Positions 6,276 through 9,662 of a stretch of 9,662 nucleotides of DNA are shown here, one piece after another (position 1 is the stretch's first letter; every line of letters starts with the position of its first letter). Origin of the DNA: Acidimicrobiia bacterium (GTDB taxonomy: Bacteria > Actinomycetota > Acidimicrobiia > Spongiisociales > UBA5794); contig JAOZMA010000034.1 in NCBI GenBank assembly GCA_029934555.1, positions 1 to 9,662 of the forward strand, in the 5' to 3' direction. The notes under the pieces are model-generated. The model worked only from the letters and a program-made list of their open reading frames with translations. It did not search any database and was not told the origin of the DNA. The position numbers and the translations under genes were made by a program.

Positions 6276-6527
6276 ATGGACTCCCGACGAGTGAGCAGTG
6301 CTGTTGGTGTCGCAGGGTTGGTTCTGCTTGCCACGGCGGTGACGGCCGTCCTGACGAGGACACGGCCTGTAACCGACGAACCATCTGAGCAGCTCACAGC
6401 AGTTGACGCCACGGCCTTCCGAACCGACCCCAAACGACTATCTGACGTTCTTTCCCGACGGCCGGACTTGGCCCGAGTAGACGGCTTCCGGTCGATGTCC
6501 CGGCACCACGACCTGCAACTCAGTTGA
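6276..6527 (+). CDS. Hypothetical small single-pass membrane protein (doubtful)
   Basis: An 83-residue open frame that I do not recognise. It has a basic N-terminus (MDSRR), one hydrophobic segment (about 10-26, GVAGLVLLATAVTAVL) and a charged tail of about 57 residues, so it could be a membrane-anchored or secreted small protein. No ribosome-binding site is seen upstream of ATG 6276. GTTAAT at 6264-6269 lies close enough to serve as a -10 for a leaderless transcript, but no -35 matches. Its last 8 bases overlap the end of the convergent ATPase gene. It occupies the only gap of this size in the window, which is its main support; it could equally be non-coding spacer. Confidence 0.35.
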   Translation: MDSRRVSSAVGVAGLVLLATAVTAVLTRTRPVTDEPSEQLTAVDATAFRTDPKRLSDVLSRRPDLARVDGFRSMSRHHDLQLS

Positions 6528-7314
6528 GGACATCGTCCAACTCCGTTTGGGTTACGTCGTCGGGCAACTTGCCGATGATGATCATGCCGAGGACGTCGTC
6601 CATGGTCACGTCGTCCTTGTTGACCGTGCCAACGAGTTTGCCCTGGAGGACCACGCTAATCCGGTCGGCAAGATCGAAGACGTCGTGAATGTCATGGCTG
6701 ATCAGGAAGATGCCGATTCCCTCGGCCTTCAATTGCTTGATCAACTCACCCACTTGCTTCGTCTCGGCGGGACCGAGCGCTGCCGTGGGCTCGTCCATGA
6801 TGATGATCCTGGCGTTGTAATAGACCGCTTTGGCGATGGCAACGGACTGGCGTTGGCCACCCGACAGCGAACTCACCGGAACCTTCAAGTTCTTGAACTG
6901 GGGATTCAGTCGTGCCATGACCTTTCGGGTCTCAGATTCCATCGCTGAGTCGTCCAGGGTCCCCCAGCGAGTCCTCAGCTCTCGTCCGAGGAACATGTTC
7001 CCCGGTGAGTCGATATTCTCGGCAAGGGCAAGCGTCTGATAGATCGTCTCGATTCCGAATGCCTTGGCGTCTCTGGGATTGTCGATGATGACCTTCTCGC
7101 CATCAATCCTGATCTCGCCCGAATCTGCCCGATGGGCTCCAGAAAGAGTCTTGATGAGCGTCGTCTTCCCGGCGCCGTTTCCGCCGACGAGGGCCACGAC
7201 CTCGCCCGCGAACAGATCGACCGAGACGTCATCAACGGCGTGGACACCGCCGAAAGCGACCCGAATGTTGTTCATCTCGACCAGTGGCGTCCGCTGGAGG
7301 GTTTCCTGGGTCAT
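6520..7314 (-). CDS. Sugar ABC transporter ATP-binding protein, single-domain (XylG/FrcA-like)
   Basis: Cytoplasmic ATPase of the xylose-type sugar importer, 264 residues. Motifs are Walker A GGNGAGKTT (44-52), Q-loop Gln93 in TIYQTLAL, signature LSGGQRQSVAIAKAV (150-164), Walker B IIIMDEPTAALG (170-181) and H-loop His207 in LISHDIHDVF. The TAALG motif and the IYQTLAL Q-loop are typical of the ribose/xylose/fructose (CUT2) ATPases. E. coli XylG has two fused ATPase domains of about 500 residues in total, while this protein has one domain, as in FrcA-type proteins, and must work as a homodimer. ATG 7314 starts 4 bases after the permease stop codon and is preceded by GGAAAG within the end of xylH. 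An upstream in-frame extension to 7362 would overlap the permease gene and lacks family similarity. It is the last gene of the F-H-G operon. Confidence 0.92.
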   Translation of the reverse strand: MTQETLQRTPLVEMNNIRVAFGGVHAVDDVSVDLFAGEVVALVGGNGAGKTTLIKTLSGAHRADSGEIRIDGEKVIIDNPRDAKAFGIETIYQTLALAENIDSPGNMFLGRELRTRWGTLDDSAMESETRKVMARLNPQFKNLKVPVSSLSGGQRQSVAIAKAVYYNARIIIMDEPTAALGPAETKQVGELIKQLKAEGIGIFLISHDIHDVFDLADRISVVLQGKLVGTVNKDDVTMDDVLGMIIIGKLPDDVTQTELDDVLN

Positions 7315-7318
7315 GGCG

Positions 7319-8683
7319 CTACGTCGCTTTCCGCCGGTAGACACTGTCCAACGCAACCGCAACGATCAGCACGATGCCGACGACGATGTCTTGCAGCGGT
7401 GCGTCGACTCCCATGAGGACCATCCCCGATATCAGCGACTGCATAACAAGAGCGCCGAGCACAGCTCCGGGGATGGTGCCGACTCCACCACTGAGCGAAG
7501 TTCCCCCGATGACCGCCGCAGCGATGACATAGAGTTCCGTCAGCTGACCCATGCCGCTGGTCGCGGCGTTGAGGCGTGCGATCTGAACCGAGGAGGCTAT
7601 CGCGACGAGGACGCCCATCAGCATGAACGTCTTCACGATGGTCCAGCGGGTCTTCACGCCGGCGAGTTCCGCCGCCTCCGGATTGCCGCCGATGGCGTAC
7701 ACGTATCGGCCGTAGCGGGTGCGGGTTGCCACAAACTGCATGACAAGCGCCACGACGATGGTGATCAGAACGGGGGTAGCGAGACCGAGCGGGATCGTCA
7801 GGCCACCGGGGGGCCAGGCGATGCCGTTCTCCTCGGCATATTGCATGGCGAGGCGCTCGGGCATCGGGTAGCTGTTGATGACGGCAGTCGCGCCCATCAC
7901 GACGGCGCAGGCCACGACAGCGATCCCGATCTCTGCCCACATGGGACGCGGTTCGAATCCGAACTTGATCTTCTGGCGACGCCGCACGACGAGCAGGGCA
8001 ACAATGCCGAGACACGCCGCGATCCCGATGATCCAGGTCCAGGTTCCGCCGATAGTGCCCCGTGCACCGCCTCCGAAGATCTGGAACGTCCTGTCCATGG
8101 GAGCGATCGTCCGGCCACTCGCCATCCACCACGCGAGGCCGCGCCACACCAGAAGACCACCGAGCGTGACGATGAACGATGGCACGCCAACATAGGCGAC
8201 AACCACACCCTGGAGCCCACCCATTGCGGCCCCAAGGGCAACGCCGGCGGCGAGAGCGATAATCCAGATCGCGGGATGGCCGATCCCGAAGATATCCGGG
8301 AGGATCTCGGTCTGCAGCAGAGCCATGGCCATGCCGACAGCTGCGAGCATGGAACCCACTGAGAGGTCGATGTTGCGGGTGACGATGATCAGCACCATCC
8401 CCGTTGCCATGATGGCGACGACGGAGGTCTGAACGGTCAAATTCCAGAGGTTGCGCGCCGTCAGGAACGTGCCGCCGGACATGATGTTGAAACCGATCCA
8501 CATCACGATCAGTGCGCCGATCATGCCGAGGAGGCGGGTATCGATCTCCGCCGAACGGATGATGGTGCCTATGGACCGCGATCCGCCGGTCGCTGGAGCG
8601 CCGGACACGACGGCACCGCCATCGCGAGCGTCGACCGGATCCTCTTGGTCGGTGTCAGGTGTGTCTGCCAAAGCAAGCAACAC
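7319..8683 (-). CDS. xylH: Sugar ABC transporter permease, XylH-like
   Basis: Membrane permease of a CUT2-type sugar importer, up to 454 residues. After a hydrophilic N-terminus (about 1-48) come multiple transmembrane segments. Conserved features include LIIVTRNIDLSVGSMLA, VPSFIVTLGGLLVWRGLAWW, the cytoplasmic coupling region YAIGGNPEAAELAGV, and the C-terminal ELYVIAAAVIGGTSLSGG and GTIPGAVLGALVMQSL. The middle contains a longer polar insertion (FGFEPRPMWAEIG and, further on, PMPERLAMQYAEENGIAWPP) between helices, as in XylH-type permeases, which are longer than RbsC. The start is uncertain: GTG 8683 gives the longest form, a TTG five codons further on (giving LADTPDTD) is possible, and no clear ribosome-binding site is seen. 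It lies 100 bases after the xylF stop, with a hairpin in between, and 4 bases before the ATPase gene. Confidence 0.92.
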   Translation of the reverse strand: MLLALADTPDTDQEDPVDARDGGAVVSGAPATGGSRSIGTIIRSAEIDTRLLGMIGALIVMWIGFNIMSGGTFLTARNLWNLTVQTSVVAIMATGMVLIIVTRNIDLSVGSMLAAVGMAMALLQTEILPDIFGIGHPAIWIIALAAGVALGAAMGGLQGVVVAYVGVPSFIVTLGGLLVWRGLAWWMASGRTIAPMDRTFQIFGGGARGTIGGTWTWIIGIAACLGIVALLVVRRRQKIKFGFEPRPMWAEIGIAVVACAVVMGATAVINSYPMPERLAMQYAEENGIAWPPGGLTIPLGLATPVLITIVVALVMQFVATRTRYGRYVYAIGGNPEAAELAGVKTRWTIVKTFMLMGVLVAIASSVQIARLNAATSGMGQLTELYVIAAAVIGGTSLSGGVGTIPGAVLGALVMQSLISGMVLMGVDAPLQDIVVGIVLIVAVALDSVYRRKAT

Positions 8684-8713
8684 AGTAATCGGTTCAATGG
8701 AAGATGTAGAAAT

Positions 8714-8752
8714 GAGAGGACCGCCCCCGCAGAATGCGAGAGCGGCCCTCTT
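8714..8752 (-). terminator. Intra-operon hairpin (attenuating terminator or mRNA stabiliser) between xylF and xylH
   Basis: In the xylF-xylH gap, 8715-8724 pairs with 8742-8751. On the plus strand the stem has one A-C mismatch (8720/8746), but in the minus-strand transcript this becomes a G-U pair, giving ten uninterrupted pairs. An inner CGC-GCG stem (8728-8730/8736-8738) closes a 5-base loop. Downstream in the transcript comes CATTTCTACATCTT, only moderately U-rich. Partial termination or 3'-end protection here would yield more binding protein than permease, which is common in binding-protein-dependent sugar operons. Confidence 0.65.
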
Positions 8753-8783
8753 CGATCAACCGAATGTCAGCTGTGCGGGGTTC

Positions 8784-9662
8784 CTAGGGGCAAACCGCCA
8801 CACTGCCGGCTTCAACATCCTTGCAGAGGTCTTCGACGGTGATCCAGCCAGCCGTGACAACCAGATCGAGGTTGTCAGCGGTGATGGGGATCGGTGACAG
8901 GAGGATCGAGAACATCTCGTTCCCTCCCGGCGTCGTGAACTTCAGCATGGAGGGCACGTCTTCCATCGCCGTGCCGGCCGCGAGGAGCGCGGCGACCTCA
9001 CCGGCTGTTCTACCGAGCAGGCGTGCGTCCTTCCAGACGTCCACGGTCTGCGTGCCGAGAGCGACACGGTTCAGAGCGGCGCCGTCGCCGTCCTGACCGG
9101 ACACCGGAACGACACCGTCGAGGCCCTGTGCCGCGAGAGCAGCAACAACGCCGCCGGCCATGCCGTCGTTGGACGAGACAACCGCCTGGACATCATTGTT
9201 GTTCTCTGTGAGGAACTGCTCCATGTTGGTCTGTGCGACCTCAGGGGCCCAGTTGTCCGTGTAGGACTCACCGACGATGACGATGTCACCGGCGTCGATG
9301 GCCTCTTGCAGGATCTCCTGCTGACCGCCACGCAGGAAGTCTGCGTTGGCATCGGCAGAGTTGCCCTTGATCATCACGTAGTTGCCCTTCGGGACAGCTT
9401 CGAAGATCGCCCGTGCCTGCATCCGCCCGACCTCTACGTTGTCAAACGTGATGTAGAAGGCGCCCGGATCCTCGATCAGACGGTCGTACGCAATGACCGG
9501 GATGCCCTGGTCAATGGCGCTCTGCACCGCAGGCTTAATCGCCGTACCATCCTGAGCCAGGATGATCAGGGCGTTGGCGCCCTGCGAGATCAGGTTCTCA
9601 ACATCCGCGATCTGCTGCTCGGCTGAGGAGCCGGCATCCGCCGAGATGTACTTGATGCCGGC
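8784..9662 (-). CDS. xylF: D-xylose-type sugar ABC transporter substrate-binding protein, XylF-like (partial, 5' end beyond window)
   Basis: Extracytoplasmic sugar-binding protein; 292 C-terminal residues are present with no start inside the window, and the frame is open to 9662. Similarity to E. coli XylF is clear: AYDRLIED (58-65), YITFDNVEVGRMQA (70-83), GNSADANADFLRGGQ (100-114), a Trp in YTDNWAPE (134-141), SSNDGMAGG (163-171), SGQDGDG (188-194) and GTQTVDVWK further on. The Asp-Arg of the YDRL motif, Trp138, Asn165, Asp191 and the Lys after TVDVW correspond to residues that contact the sugar in XylF. D-xylose or a closely related pentose is therefore likely, though not proven. The C-terminus CKDVEAGSVAVCP has two Cys that could form a disulfide outside the cell. 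Missing are the secretion signal and perhaps 30-60 mature residues. It is the first gene visible in the operon, followed by the hairpin, permease and ATPase. Confidence 0.94.
   Translation of the reverse strand, partial: AGIKYISADAGSSAEQQIADVENLISQGANALIILAQDGTAIKPAVQSAIDQGIPVIAYDRLIEDPGAFYITFDNVEVGRMQARAIFEAVPKGNYVMIKGNSADANADFLRGGQQEILQEAIDAGDIVIVGESYTDNWAPEVAQTNMEQFLTENNNDVQAVVSSNDGMAGGVVAALAAQGLDGVVPVSGQDGDGAALNRVALGTQTVDVWKDARLLGRTAGEVAALLAAGTAMEDVPSMLKFTTPGGNEMFSILLSPIPITADNLDLVVTAGWITVEDLCKDVEAGSVAVCP

Noticed and set aside
6460..6510. Terminator after the sugar operon
   Set aside because: Only short GC-rich stems (for example GGCC repeats near 6462-6475 and CCGGA/TCCGG) without a T-run on the minus strand, so they are not distinguishable from chance.
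7064..8362. Open frame of 432 codons on the plus strand opposite the permease and ATPase genes
   Set aside because: It is antisense to two clearly recognisable transporter genes. Its product is low-complexity, rich in Asp/His/Arg, as expected from high-GC codon bias read backwards.

Overview
The window is GC-rich (roughly 60 % by eye), densely coding bacterial DNA. It uses GTG starts, and it encodes a Fur/FurB-type regulator, a XylF/XylH-type sugar transporter with a short single-domain ATPase, and several uncharacterised polytopic membrane proteins. This best fits an actinobacterial lineage, perhaps a deep-branching one such as Acidimicrobiia. The assignment is inferred from style and protein similarity and is not proven. 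No rRNA, tRNA, CRISPR array, transposase or integrase was seen.

Left part (1-2223): a divergent transition-metal locus. A TroA/ZnuA-type metal-binding lipoprotein (minus strand, C-terminus cut by the window edge) faces a Fur/Zur-family repressor and a Zn/Mn/Fe-type ABC ATPase (plus strand). The 68 bases between the two divergent start codons hold a 23-bp AT-rich inverted repeat resembling a Fur box, which overlaps the likely promoters of both arms. The repressor probably senses the metal that the transporter imports and shuts both arms off together. No membrane permease for this transporter is visible; it may lie downstream of the binding protein, beyond position 1.

Middle (2310-6146): three integral membrane proteins of poorly known function. 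They are a two-half FUSC-like protein (plus), an HdeD/DUF308-DUF389 fusion (plus), and a stand-alone lysylphosphatidylglycerol-synthase-type transmembrane (UPF0104/PF03706) protein (minus). The last two genes converge with only 7 bases between their stop codons. Between 6147 and 6519 there is little beyond a doubtful 83-residue ORF.

Right part (6520-9662): a minus-strand sugar ABC operon in the order xylF-like binding protein (N-terminus beyond the right edge), xylH-like permease, single-domain ATPase. A strong hairpin lies between the binding-protein and permease genes, as expected for making more binding protein than membrane components. XylF similarity is high around its sugar-binding motifs, so D-xylose or a related pentose is the likely substrate. 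No sugar catabolic gene is in the window.

I did not find a convincing new multi-gene system. The most notable items are the DUF308-DUF389 fusion, the metal-binding lipoprotein lacking the usual fourth (Asp) ligand, the histidine-rich tail of its ATPase, and the compact Fur-box control region.
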